64,000 nucleotides of DNA from Phaeacidiphilus oryzae TH49 (GTDB taxonomy: Bacteria > Actinomycetota > Actinomycetes > Streptomycetales > Streptomycetaceae). The stretch lies in assembly GCF_000744815.1 (NCBI RefSeq), contig NZ_JQMQ01000005.1, positions 3,418,055-3,482,054 on the forward strand. The letters run 5' to 3'. The position numbers were made by a program, and so were the translations under genes. Of the stretch, positions 53,181-62,068 are shown piece after piece; within the stretch, counting starts at the first letter, position 1, and the number at the start of each line of letters is the position of its first letter. The notes under the pieces were generated by a model that was given only the letters and a program-made list of their open reading frames with translations, was not told the origin of the DNA and did no database searches.

Positions 53181-54494
53181 TTGAGCCCCGCCTTCGACCG
53201 CGGCCACACCGACGATCTGATCGCCTACCTGGCCGCCAGCCCGTCCCCGTACCACGCGGTCGCCTCGGCGGCGGACCGGCTGGAGAAGGCCGGCTTCCGG
53301 CGCGCCGAGGAGACCGCGGCCTGGGGCGGCGGCAGCGGCGGGCGGTACGTGGTCCGCGGCGGCGCGCTGATCGCCTGGTACGTCCCGGCGAACCTGGCGG
53401 ACCGGGCGGAGGCGCCGTTCCGAGTCGTCGGCGCGCACACCGACTCGCCCAACCTGCGGGTCAAGCCCAAGCCGGACTCCGGCGCGGCCGGCTGGCGGCA
53501 GATCGCCGTGGAGATCTACGGCGGGGTGCCGCTCAACACCTGGCTGGACCGGGACCTCGGGCTCTCCGGCCGGCTGGCCCTGCGGGACAGCTCGACCCGG
53601 CTCGTCCAGATCGACGAACCCCTGCTGCGGGTACCGCAGTTGGCGATCCACCTGGACCGCGGGGTGAACGACGGGATGACGCTGGACCGGCAGCGGCACG
53701 TGAAGCCGATCTGGGGCCTCGGCAAGCCCGAGGAGGGCGAGCTGGTCCGGTACGTGGCCGAGCGGGCCGGGGTCGAGGCCGGCGACGTCCTCGGCTGGGA
53801 CCTGATGGTGCACGACCTCCAGCCGCCGGCCTACCTCGGGCGGGACCGCGAGCTGCTGGCCGCTCCGCGGCTGGACAACCTGCTGTCGGTGCACGCCGCC
53901 ACGGCGGCGCTGGCGCGGGTCTCCGACCAGGGCGAGCGGGGCGACGAGGGCGGCCAGGAGCTTCCGCACATCCCGGTGCTGGCCGCCTTCGACCACGAGG
54001 AGAACGGCTCGACCTCGGACACCGGGGCGCAGGGGCCGCTGCTCGGCAACGTGCTGGACCGGGTGGTCTTCGGGCGGGGCGGCTCGCCGGAGGACCGGGC
54101 GCGGGCGCTGGCCGGGACGGTGTGCCTGTCGTCCGACATGGGGCACGCCGTCCACCCCAACTACGCCGAGCGGCACGACCCGGACCACCACCCGCTGCCG
54201 AACGGGGGGCCGATCCTGAAGGTCAACGTCAACCAGCGGTACTCGACGGACGGCGTCGGGCGGGCGGTCTTCGCGGAGGCCTGCGAGCGGGCCGGCGTGC
54301 CGTGGCAGACCTTCGTCTCCAACAACGCGATGCCCTGCGGGACGACGATCGGCCCTCTGACCGCCGCGCGGCTGGGCGTCTCCACGGTGGACTGCGGGAT
54401 CGCGGCGCTGAGCATGCATTCCGCGCGCGAGCTGTGCGGGGCGGAGGACCCGGCGTATCTGGCCTCGGCGGTCAAGGCGTTCCTGGAGGGCTAG
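53181..54494 (+). CDS. M18 family aminopeptidase
   Basis: 437 residues. Zinc peptidase of the aspartyl-aminopeptidase-like M18 family, releasing N-terminal residues. Metal ligands are visible in VVGAHTDSPNLRVKP (His-x-Asp), APRLDNLLSVHAA, FDHEENGSTSDTGAQG (Glu-Glu) and SSDMGHAVHPNYAE, with IAALSMHSARELCG at the C-terminal His. The start is a TTG (MSPAFDRGHT); length and start are as in homologues. It ends beside a large inverted repeat, convergent with the NHL-thioredoxin gene. Confidence 0.92.
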   Translation: MSPAFDRGHTDDLIAYLAASPSPYHAVASAADRLEKAGFRRAEETAAWGGGSGGRYVVRGGALIAWYVPANLADRAEAPFRVVGAHTDSPNLRVKPKPDSGAAGWRQIAVEIYGGVPLNTWLDRDLGLSGRLALRDSSTRLVQIDEPLLRVPQLAIHLDRGVNDGMTLDRQRHVKPIWGLGKPEEGELVRYVAERAGVEAGDVLGWDLMVHDLQPPAYLGRDRELLAAPRLDNLLSVHAATAALARVSDQGERGDEGGQELPHIPVLAAFDHEENGSTSDTGAQGPLLGNVLDRVVFGRGGSPEDRARALAGTVCLSSDMGHAVHPNYAERHDPDHHPLPNGGPILKVNVNQRYSTDGVGRAVFAEACERAGVPWQTFVSNNAMPCGTTIGPLTAARLGVSTVDCGIAALSMHSARELCGAEDPAYLASAVKAFLEG

Positions 54495-54503
54495 CGCCGG
54501 CTG

Positions 54504-54689
54504 CCCCGAGCGCAGCGCCGCAGGCGCAGTAAGGGGCGCGGGGAACTGCGCGCCCAGCCGTCGACTGCCCGCGGTCGGCAGCGGAGTCCGGGTTGCAACC
54601 CAGTGGCCGTCGCCGAGTGCGGCAGGCTGCGCCGCTGGGCGCGCAGTTCCCCGCGCCCCTTACTCGCGCCTGCGGCGCTGCGCTCGGGG
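54504..54689. terminator. Very long inverted repeat between convergent genes
   Basis: Left arm 54504-54556 (53 bp) and right arm 54636-54689 (54 bp) are complementary except for a one-base indel, around an 80-nt loop. The inner part carries AAGGGGCGCGGGGAACTGCG. It could form a large cruciform or hairpin and stop transcription from both sides. Confidence 0.85.
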
Positions 54690-54698
54690 CGGGAAGAC

Positions 54699-56537
54699 TC
54701 AGGCCGTAGCGTCCATTCCGGCCAGGACCAGCGGGAGGCGGGTCGCGCCCGCAGGGGTGACGTGGACGGGGACGCCCCAGTCCTGCTGGTGGACGTGGCA
54801 GGCCGGGAACTCGACGTCCTCCGCGTCGTCGCAGCTCGCGGCCATCGCGGAGACGTGGAGGACGCCCTCGGTGACGCCGTCCGCCAGGACGATCTCGCGG
54901 CGGAGCGCGGAGTCCGCCCCCGCGCCGGAGGCGATCAGCTCCGGCGGCGTGGAGGAGATCAGCAGCCGCGTCGAGGGCCCGTAGCGCTCGTCCAGCTTCT
55001 GGCCGGTCGGTGCCGTGAAGACCACGTCCACGGTGAACGCCCCGGCCGCGACCTCGGTGGCGGGACGCTGGGTCCGGTGCGCGGCGGACTCGACCTGGAC
55101 GGCCTCCTCCGGGAGGCGCATCCGGGTCAGCCGGTGCCGGGCGGACTCGATCACCACGATGTCCTCGCCGGCCAGCACCGCGCCCGACGGCTCGCGCAGA
55201 TCCGTGGCCAGGGTGGTGACCTGCCCGGTCGCCGGGTCGTAGCGGCGGAGCGCGTGGTTGTAGGTGTCGGCGACGGCGACCGAGCCGTCCGGCAGCGCGG
55301 TGACGCCCAACGGGTGCTGGAAGAGGGCCTGTTCGGCGTCCCCGTCCCGGAGGCCGAAGTCGAAGAGGCCGGTGCCCACCGCGGTGTGGATCTCGTGGGT
55401 GCCCGCGTCCACCCAGCGCAGCGCGGAGGTCTCGGCGTCGGCCAGCCACAGCCGGTCCCCGGTCGCGTCCGCGGCGAGACCGGAGGGCTGGGCGAACCAG
55501 GACTGCTCGGGGGCGCCGTCGACCAGGCCCTCGTTGGTGGTGCCGGCCGCGGCCGCGACCGTGCCCGCCTCGGGGTCGTAGGTCCACAGCTGGTGGACGC
55601 CGGCCATGGCGATCCAGACCCGGCCGTCGAACCAGGCCACGTCCCAGGGCGAGGAGAGGTCGATCTCGCGGGCCGGGCCGGAGGTCGGGGAGCCCTGCCA
55701 CCACTGGCGGCCGGTGCCGGCCACCGTGCTGACCCGACCGGTCGTCAGGTCCAGTCGGCGCAGGGCGTGGTTGACGGTGTCCGCGACGATCACGTCGCCG
55801 TCCGGGAGCAGTGCGAGACCCTGCGGCTCGCTGAACCTGGCCTCCTCGGCCGGGCCGTCGGCGAGCCCGCGCTCGCCGTCGCCGAAGCGGCGGAGCACCG
55901 TCTCGCCGTCCTCGGCGAGCTCGGTGACCGAGTGGTGGCCGGTGTCGGCGACCAGGTAGCGGCCGTCGTCCAGGCGGAGCGCCTTGCCGGGGAAGCGCAG
56001 CGCGCCGGGCTGCGGCTCCGGCGGCACGTAGGGGGAGTCGCCGCGGCGGAGGGTGCCCTTGGCGGCGTGCTCCTCCTCCAACTCCTCGACCAGGGTGGCG
56101 AGGGCGTGGGCGTGCCCCTCGCCGGCGTGCTGGGCGACGACGTAGCCCTCGGGGTCGATGACGACCAGGGTCGGCCAGGCGCGGACCGCGTACTGCTTCC
56201 AGGTGGCCAGGTCCGGGTCGTCCAGCACGGGGTGGTGGACCTCGTACCGGTCGACGGCGTCGACCACGGCCTGGTGCTCGGCCTCGTGGACGAACTTGGG
56301 CGAATGGACGCCGACGATCACCAGGGTGTCCCGGTGCTTCTCCTCCAGCTCGCGGAGCTCGTCCAGGACGTGGAGGCAGTTGATGCAGCAGCTGGTCCAG
56401 AAGTCCAGCACCAGGATCCTGCCGCGGAAGTCGGCGAGGGCGAGCTCCGCTCCGCCGGTGTTCAGCCAGCCGCCGCGGCCGGCGAGTTCGGGTGCCCGGA
56501 CGCGGGCGCGGCGGGGGGAGGGAGCGGAAGCGTTCAT
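54699..56537 (-). CDS. Thioredoxin-like protein with NHL repeats
   Basis: 612 residues. An N-terminal TlpA/Trx-like domain (about 10-150) has WTSCCINCLHVLDEL, i.e. CxxC as CINC in the usual place, and WPTLVVIDPEGYVVAQ. An NHL beta-propeller follows (about 175-460), with repeated LPDGDVIVADTVNHALRRLD-type blades. The last 150 residues are a beta-rich domain ending HVHQQDWGVPVHV. The fusion is widespread in bacteria; the redox partner is unknown. The ATG at 56537 (MNASAPSPRR) was chosen; the GTG six bases earlier adds two residues. Confidence 0.9.
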   Translation of the reverse strand: MNASAPSPRRARVRAPELAGRGGWLNTGGAELALADFRGRILVLDFWTSCCINCLHVLDELRELEEKHRDTLVIVGVHSPKFVHEAEHQAVVDAVDRYEVHHPVLDDPDLATWKQYAVRAWPTLVVIDPEGYVVAQHAGEGHAHALATLVEELEEEHAAKGTLRRGDSPYVPPEPQPGALRFPGKALRLDDGRYLVADTGHHSVTELAEDGETVLRRFGDGERGLADGPAEEARFSEPQGLALLPDGDVIVADTVNHALRRLDLTTGRVSTVAGTGRQWWQGSPTSGPAREIDLSSPWDVAWFDGRVWIAMAGVHQLWTYDPEAGTVAAAAGTTNEGLVDGAPEQSWFAQPSGLAADATGDRLWLADAETSALRWVDAGTHEIHTAVGTGLFDFGLRDGDAEQALFQHPLGVTALPDGSVAVADTYNHALRRYDPATGQVTTLATDLREPSGAVLAGEDIVVIESARHRLTRMRLPEEAVQVESAAHRTQRPATEVAAGAFTVDVVFTAPTGQKLDERYGPSTRLLISSTPPELIASGAGADSALRREIVLADGVTEGVLHVSAMAASCDDAEDVEFPACHVHQQDWGVPVHVTPAGATRLPLVLAGMDATA

Positions 56538-56811
56538 ACCCACAAGGGTGCCAGTTCCCGGATACCGGACGGTGGGGGCGGGGGGCCGGTCAGGGCGACT
56601 GTGACGTCCGTCACCGGCATCCGGCTGCTTTCGGCCAGTTGTCCGCTCTTTGCTCGACTTTGCCGCTGTCCTGGCTGGTCACGGGACGGATACGACCGAT
56701 TGAGCAAGGTCCTGTGAAAATCCTATGACCCCTATCATCAGGGCACTCGCCGTATCGCGCCGGTGACGCGACGGCGTCTCTCCTCTCTTTCTGACCCAGA
56801 ACGAGGTCTTC

Positions 56812-57870
56812 ATGAAGCTTCGCCGTGCCCTGGTGACGGTGGCATCCACTGCCGCCCTCCTTCCCGCGGCGCTGGCGGCGGCCCCCGCGGCCTTCGCCGA
56901 TGACTCCGGCAGCACGCCGACGGTGTCCGCCACAGCGACGGACACCCCCACCGCGTCCGCCACCACCCCGCCGGCCGAGACCGCCACCACGCCGGCCGCC
57001 TCGGCCTCCGCCGACCCGACCGGCGCCGCCTCCCCGTCCGCGAGCGCCACCGGCACCCCCGGCGGCACCGGCCCCACGGCCACCGGCTCGCCGACCGCCG
57101 GCGGCACCCCCACCGCCCCGGCCTCGGCGACGGGCACCCCGACCGCCGACCCGACCGCGTACTGCACCGACCAGAACCAGGCGTACCAGGCCGCGCTGAA
57201 GATCTCGGTGGCCGGTCTGCCGGGCCGGATCGCCCGCGGCAGCGGCTGGCACGTCTTCAAGCTCACCCTGGACAACCCCACCAAGAAGTCGATCACCGGG
57301 GTCGACCTGGTCGCGGGCGTCTTCAACCCGAACAGCGGCGACCCCTTCGCGGACAAGCAGCTCAAGCTGCAGGCCTACGACTGGGACGCCAAGCAGTGGT
57401 TCGACGTGGGCGACAGCTCCTCGAGCATCGGCTACCTCGGCCCGGGCGACCTGCCGGCGAACACCTCCGCGGACGTCAGGCTGCGGCTGAACGTCGAGTC
57501 CGCCGCTCCGCTCGGGCTGACCGTGGCCCTCGGCTACGGGGCCTACCCGGACAAGGCCGACGACTGCATCGCCGAGGCCTCCGGCATCGAGAAGTTCAAG
57601 GTCGTCTCCGCGGGCAGCGGGACCGGCGGCACCGCCACCAGTGAGCCCGGCGGCCAGGTGCCGCCCCCGGCCCGCCAGGCCTCGGACGACAGGACCAAGA
57701 ACCACGCCATCCCGGCCAGGACCACGCAGGCGGCCCTCACCGGCTCGCTCGCCCACACCGGTTCGCCCTCCCAGCTGCCACTGATCGGCGGGATCGGCGG
57801 GGCCGCGATCGTGGCCGGCGCCGGCGCGCTCCTCGTGGTGCGCCGCCGGAAGGCCGGCTCGGCCGTCTGA
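56812..57870 (+). CDS. Sortase-anchored surface protein (LAHTG motif)
   Basis: 352 residues. Signal peptide (VTVASTAALLPAALAAAPAAFA, cleavage after AFA), a 90-residue Thr/Pro/Ala/Ser/Gly stalk that is probably glycosylated, a folded beta-type domain (about 120-265, from YCTDQNQAYQAALKISVAGL to VALGYGAYP), a second linker, then LAHTG at 313-317 with a hydrophobic helix and RRRK tail. LAxTG is the class E sortase signal in streptomycetes. The ligand of the folded domain is unknown. The sortase itself is not in the window. Confidence 0.88.
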   Translation: MKLRRALVTVASTAALLPAALAAAPAAFADDSGSTPTVSATATDTPTASATTPPAETATTPAASASADPTGAASPSASATGTPGGTGPTATGSPTAGGTPTAPASATGTPTADPTAYCTDQNQAYQAALKISVAGLPGRIARGSGWHVFKLTLDNPTKKSITGVDLVAGVFNPNSGDPFADKQLKLQAYDWDAKQWFDVGDSSSSIGYLGPGDLPANTSADVRLRLNVESAAPLGLTVALGYGAYPDKADDCIAEASGIEKFKVVSAGSGTGGTATSEPGGQVPPPARQASDDRTKNHAIPARTTQAALTGSLAHTGSPSQLPLIGGIGGAAIVAGAGALLVVRRRKAGSAV

Positions 57871-58021
57871 CGGTAGGTCAAACGGCGCTGAGGCCGATCG
57901 CGTAGGGTCGGCCCCTTTCGAGGGGCCGGCCCTGCGCCGTTCGGGGACACCACCGGATCGAACCGCGGAGCGCGGGGAAGGCGTCTCTCACCTTGAAGCC
58001 ACCAGAAGGGCAGGGCGAGAC

Positions 58022-58525
58022 GTGAAGTACCTGATGCGGGAGCGGATCTTCGGGATCGGCGACGACCACTGGATCACCACCGAGCACGGGGACAAGGCCT
58101 TCCTGGTCGACGGCAAGGCCCTGCGCATCCGGGAGACCTTCGAGCTCAAGGACCCGTCGGGCGAGAAGGTCGCGGTGATCAAGAAGAAGCTGGTCTCGGT
58201 CCGGGACGCGATGGTGATCGAACGGGACGGGGAGACCCTGGCCACCGTCAAGAAGAAGCTCTTCACCCCCTTCCGGGACGTCTACGAGGCGAAGCTCGCG
58301 GACGGCCGCGAGCTGGAGGTGCACGGCGACTTCCTCGACCACGAGTTCGACATCGAGGACGACGGCCGCCGGGTGGCCCGGGTCTCCCGGAAGTGGTTCT
58401 CCATCCGCGACACCTACGCCATCGACATCCCGGACGAGATCGCCTACGAGGACGTGGCCGTGCTGCTGAGCGTCGCGGTCTGCGTGGACCACCTCAACGG
58501 CGAGGAGCACGGGCGGAACGACTGA
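58022..58525 (+). CDS. LURP-one-related family protein
   Basis: 167 residues: MKYLMRERIFGIGDDHWITT, KAFLVDGKALRIRETFELKD, EKVAVIKKKLVSVRDAMVIE and KLFTPFRDVYEAKLADGRELEV. The repeated beta-strand pairs and the KKKL-FR pattern are the LURP-one (DUF567) fold, related to phospholipid scramblases and Tubby C-terminal domains. Cytoplasmic, of unknown function. The start is GTG. Confidence 0.88.
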   Translation: MKYLMRERIFGIGDDHWITTEHGDKAFLVDGKALRIRETFELKDPSGEKVAVIKKKLVSVRDAMVIERDGETLATVKKKLFTPFRDVYEAKLADGRELEVHGDFLDHEFDIEDDGRRVARVSRKWFSIRDTYAIDIPDEIAYEDVAVLLSVAVCVDHLNGEEHGRND

Positions 58526-58595
58526 GGCGGCGGGATCCGACCGGTTTCAGGATTCTCCGGTCCGCGGCTTACCCCCGCGTGCTAGAACCCCGGCC

Positions 58596-59309
58596 ATGAC
58601 TGCCCGGGTACTGGTGGCCGACGACGATCCCGCGATCCTGCGTTCGCTGGACCGCGGCCTGCGGCTGAACGGCTTCGCCGTATCGCTGGCCGAGGACGGG
58701 CGTTCCGCGCTGACGCAGATGCGGACGGACCCGTCCGCGTCCGGCGCGGAGCCCCGGCCGGGGGCCCGTCCGGACGTCCTGGTGCTGGACGTCTCCCTGC
58801 CCGACATCCGGGGTACCGACGTCTGCCGGCGGCTGCGCGCCGACGGCGACGACACCCCCGTCCTGATGCTCTCCGCCCTGGACGAGCTGGACGACCGGAT
58901 CGCCGGACTCCAGGCCGGGGCCGACGACTACCTGGTGAAGCCGTTCGCCCTGCAGGAGCTGGTGCTCCGGCTGCGGGCGCTGCTGCGCCGCCGCCCGGAG
59001 CCAGAGGACCGGCTGCGGGTGGGCCCGCTGGAGGTGGACCCGGCCACCCGGACCGTGCGCTACCTGGAGGCCGAGGTACCGCTCACCCGGCGGGAGTTCG
59101 AGCTGCTGGAGGTGCTGGCCAGGAACGCCGGCCTGGTGCTGAGCCGGGACCAGCTGCTGGACCGCGTCTGGGGCTACGACTTCGACGTCCGCAGCGACGT
59201 GGTGGACACCTTCGTCAGCTATCTGCGCCGCAAGCTGGAGGCGGACGGCAGGCCCCGGATCGTCCACACCGTGCGCGGGGTGGGTTTCAGCCTCCGGGAC
59301 CCCTCGTGA
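58596..59309 (+). CDS. OmpR-family response regulator
   Basis: 237 residues. Receiver domain with acidic pair VADDDP, phosphoacceptor Asp-65 in LVLDVSLPD and the Lys of LVKPFALQE. A Ser/Pro-rich insertion of about ten residues (45-58) precedes the phosphoacceptor strand. The C-terminal winged helix shows LTRREFELLEVLARN and VWGYDFDVRSDVVDTFVSYLRRKLE. It overlaps the sensor gene by four bases (GTGA), so the pair is coupled. Confidence 0.95.
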   Translation: MTARVLVADDDPAILRSLDRGLRLNGFAVSLAEDGRSALTQMRTDPSASGAEPRPGARPDVLVLDVSLPDIRGTDVCRRLRADGDDTPVLMLSALDELDDRIAGLQAGADDYLVKPFALQELVLRLRALLRRRPEPEDRLRVGPLEVDPATRTVRYLEAEVPLTRREFELLEVLARNAGLVLSRDQLLDRVWGYDFDVRSDVVDTFVSYLRRKLEADGRPRIVHTVRGVGFSLRDPS

Positions 59310-60838
59310 GGGCGCGCGGACGCGGGGGCGGCGGGACGCGGCTCTCCACCCGGGTCGCGCTGGGCACCACCGCGGTGGTGGCGCTGGTGATGCTCTTCGC
59401 CGGGACGCTGCTGCTCGGCCTGGTCGGCCGCGCCCTCCACGACGACCAGGACGCCCAGCTGCGGGACCGGGCCGCCGCCGTGCTGCCCTACGCGCGCAAC
59501 GCGATCCGGGCCGCCGAGACCGGCCGTACCCGGGCCGAGGCCGGTCAGCAGCGCCGGGTGGCGGCCTCCGCGCTGGACGTCGGGGTACGGCTGATCGGCC
59601 CCGACGGCACCGTCCTCCTCGCCGAGGGACCGCAGCCGGACAACGGGTTCGCCGTCCCCGCCGGCAACCTGGGCAGCGCGGTGACCGAGCGGGCCGACGG
59701 AAACTCCTGGCGGCTGCTCGGCTCGCGGGTGACCGGGACCGGCGGCGGCGCCCTGTGGCTCTTCTCGCCCTCCGCCCAGGTGCGGGACCAACTCGCCATG
59801 GTCCGCGAGCGGCTGATCCTGGCCGGGCTGATCGTCGCCCCGCTGGCCGGACTCCTCTCGCTGCTGGTGACCGAGCGGGTGGTCCGCCCGCTGCGGCTGC
59901 TCCAGCAGCGCACCAGCGGACTCGACCCGCGTACCGGCGACACCACCAGGCTGCAGCTGGACCCGACCCGGATCGCCGAGGTCGACGACCTGGCCCGCAC
60001 CCTGCAGACCGTCCTCACCCGCTACCACGAGCAGGCCGCCCGCACCGGCGAGGCGCTGGAGACCGCCCGGGCGTTCGCCGCCTCGGCCTCCCACGAACTG
60101 CGCACCCCGCTGATGAGCATGCGGACCAACCTGGACATCCTGGCCGAGCATCCGGAGCTCGGCCAGACCGACCGCGCCGAGGTGCTCACCGACCTCCGGG
60201 CGGAGCACGCCCGGCTGCTCGACCTGCTGGTGGCGCTGCGCGCGCTGGCCCAGGGCGACCTGGTCGAGGAGGACGCCTTCGCCCCGGTCGACCTGGTCGA
60301 ACTCGCCGACGCGGCGGTGCGGGAGGCCAGGCGGCGCTGCCCGCCGGCCCGGATCGAGCTGCTGGTCGCCCCGGGGCCCGAGGGCGCGGGCGCGAACGCG
60401 GCCGCCGGCCTGGCCGGCTGGGCGCCGGGGCTGCGGATGGCGCTGGACAACCTGCTGGCCAACACCATCGCCCACGGCCACGTCCCGGGGCTGCCGCCCG
60501 AGGTGGTGATGACGGTCGGTCAGGACGCGGTGGCCGGAGAGGTCGTGGTGACCGTCGACGACGCCGGGCCCGGGATCCCGGAGGCCGAGCGGGCAGCCGT
60601 CTTCCAGCGCTTCCACCGGCGCAGCGGCAGCGGCGGCTCGGGACTCGGGCTGACCCTGGTCGCCCAGCAGGTGGCCCTGCACGGCGGCACCGTCCGGATC
60701 GGGGTGCCGCCGGAGGAGTTCGCCGGCGGGCGCGGAACCAGGATCGAGGTCCGGCTGCCGGTCGCGTACGGTACCGGACTTCCGCATGCCCGCGCCTGGT
60801 TGACCGGAACACAGGAAAACCACAAGGTGCGTTCCTAG
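59306..60838 (+). CDS. Sensor histidine kinase
   Basis: 510 residues. Two transmembrane helices (about 17-38 and 170-190) enclose an extracytoplasmic sensor of about 125 residues. Then HAMP (ERVVRPLRLLQQRT), the dimerisation/phosphorylation helix with His in SASHELRTPLMSMRTN, and HATPase boxes DNLLANTIAHG, DDAGPGIPE and GGSGLGLTLVAQQ. The signal is unknown; two exported proteins follow in the same direction 60 bp on, and the Met-rich one could relate to a metal stimulus. Confidence 0.94.
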   Translation: MRARGRGGGGTRLSTRVALGTTAVVALVMLFAGTLLLGLVGRALHDDQDAQLRDRAAAVLPYARNAIRAAETGRTRAEAGQQRRVAASALDVGVRLIGPDGTVLLAEGPQPDNGFAVPAGNLGSAVTERADGNSWRLLGSRVTGTGGGALWLFSPSAQVRDQLAMVRERLILAGLIVAPLAGLLSLLVTERVVRPLRLLQQRTSGLDPRTGDTTRLQLDPTRIAEVDDLARTLQTVLTRYHEQAARTGEALETARAFAASASHELRTPLMSMRTNLDILAEHPELGQTDRAEVLTDLRAEHARLLDLLVALRALAQGDLVEEDAFAPVDLVELADAAVREARRRCPPARIELLVAPGPEGAGANAAAGLAGWAPGLRMALDNLLANTIAHGHVPGLPPEVVMTVGQDAVAGEVVVTVDDAGPGIPEAERAAVFQRFHRRSGSGGSGLGLTLVAQQVALHGGTVRIGVPPEEFAGGRGTRIEVRLPVAYGTGLPHARAWLTGTQENHKVRS

Positions 60839-60898
60839 CTTCCCGGCCTCGAACTCCCCACCAGTACCGGGGGGAGTCGACGTTGGAGGAGGCACTTC

Positions 60899-61729
60899 AT
60901 GCTTCGTCGCAACATCCGACTGGCCAGCGGAATGGCCGGGCTCGTGCTGACCGGCTCCCTGCTGGGCGGTACGGCCACCGCGTGGGCGGACGCCGTCCCC
61001 GGCGCCACCCCGAGTGCGATGGCCGGCTCCACGGCCACCGCGATGCCGACGATGTCGGCGTCGGCGCCGATGTCCTCGATGCCGGCGAGCGCGTCGCCGA
61101 CGGCCACCGCCACCACCGCCCGGCCGCACTGGTGCGCCGGGGTCACCGCGCTGGAGCGCCGCATCGGCCGGGAGATCCGCCGGCTGGAGGCGGGTTCGTC
61201 CACCCGGGGTTCGATGGCCTGGACGCGGCACCACTGGCAGCTCAGCGTCCACGGCCACCACGCCATGCGGGCGCAGGAGTTGGCGCGGCGGATGGCCTGG
61301 CGCCGGCAACTGCTCGGCGTCCTGCTGACGGTCCAGCGCGAGCTGCGCTGGGTCGCGAACTGGTGCGGCGGCGGCACGATGCCGACGGCCATGCCGACCG
61401 GCACGATGCCGACCGGTACGACCGCCTCGCCGGGCATGGGGATGAGCGCGAGCCCTTCGCGCAGCGGCATGCCGGCCCCGATGCCCAGCGCCGGCGGCAT
61501 GAACGGGGGCACGAGCGGCGGCATGAGCAGCGGCATGAACGGGGGCCAGAGCGGGGGGACGAACGGGGGCCAGAACGGCGCCATAAACGGCGGTGGCATG
61601 AACGGCGGTGGCATGAACGGCGGCTCCCCCGGCGGCGGCTCCATGGCGCACGGCCCGATGTCCGGCGGCGGCGCGGTCGCGCCCACGGACCCGTCCATGA
61701 TGACCGGCCGCACCGGGAGCCACTCATGA
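60899..61729 (+). CDS. Secreted Met/Gly/Ser-rich protein
   Basis: 276 residues. Signal peptide (LASGMAGLVLTGSLLGGTATAWA, cleavage after AWA). A low-complexity region rich in Met, Ser, Thr and Ala, then a helical middle (about 75-155) rich in Trp, His and Arg (HHWQLSVHGHHAMRAQELARRM) with Cys near each end (HWCAGV, NWCGGG). The C-terminal 110 residues are repeats of GGMNGG and GGQNGG with many Met. Methionine and histidine crowding is typical of copper-binding exported proteins. No family is recognised. It follows the two-component pair and overlaps the lipoprotein gene by four bases. Confidence 0.65.
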   Translation: MLRRNIRLASGMAGLVLTGSLLGGTATAWADAVPGATPSAMAGSTATAMPTMSASAPMSSMPASASPTATATTARPHWCAGVTALERRIGREIRRLEAGSSTRGSMAWTRHHWQLSVHGHHAMRAQELARRMAWRRQLLGVLLTVQRELRWVANWCGGGTMPTAMPTGTMPTGTTASPGMGMSASPSRSGMPAPMPSAGGMNGGTSGGMSSGMNGGQSGGTNGGQNGAINGGGMNGGGMNGGSPGGGSMAHGPMSGGGAVAPTDPSMMTGRTGSHS

Positions 61730-62004
61730 CCTCGCGTCAGTACCGCCTCCGGGTGACGGCCGCCGCGCTGGCCACCGTCCCCGTGCTCGCCCTCACCGGC
61801 TGCATGCCGCACACCGCCAAGGCCGGCTCCAGCCGCCCGGCCGGTACGGTCTCGTCGCCGTCCGCCCCGATGTCCGCCCCGGCGGCCGCCGGAGCCGGGA
61901 TGCCGGGCGGCGGGGCCGCGCCCAGCGATCCGGCCGCGATCGTCCGCCAGGCCAGGAGCGCGGCGGCCGCGGCCGAGTCGGACGCCGCCAACGCCCAGGG
62001 CTGA
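61726..62004 (+). CDS. Small lipoprotein
   Basis: 92 residues. A lipoprotein signal: basic start (TSRQYRLR), hydrophobic stretch and lipobox LALTGC (Cys-26). The mature part is Ser/Pro/Ala/Gly/Met-rich with a short Ala-rich helix (AAIVRQARSAAAAAE). It overlaps the Met-rich protein gene by four bases (ATGA), so the two are made together; the pair may act at the outer face of the membrane. Function unknown. Confidence 0.75.
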   Translation: MTSRQYRLRVTAAALATVPVLALTGCMPHTAKAGSSRPAGTVSSPSAPMSAPAAAGAGMPGGGAAPSDPAAIVRQARSAAAAAESDAANAQG

Positions 62005-62007
62005 CGG

Positions 62008-62035
62008 GCCGACCGGCGGACCTCCCGCCGTCGGC
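62008..62035. terminator. Hairpin between lipoprotein and nitrilase genes
   Basis: GCCGACCGGCGG pairs with CCGCCGTCGGC with one bulged base, four bases after the lipoprotein stop and 34 bp before the end of the convergent nitrilase-family gene. Confidence 0.55.
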
Positions 62036-62068
62036 TCACCGACCCCCGCCGAGCCGGATCGCGCCGCC

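Noticed and set aside
51162-54419. 1085-codon open frame on the minus strand
   Set aside because: Antisense of the acyl-CoA dehydrogenase and aminopeptidase, both of which show clear family motifs.
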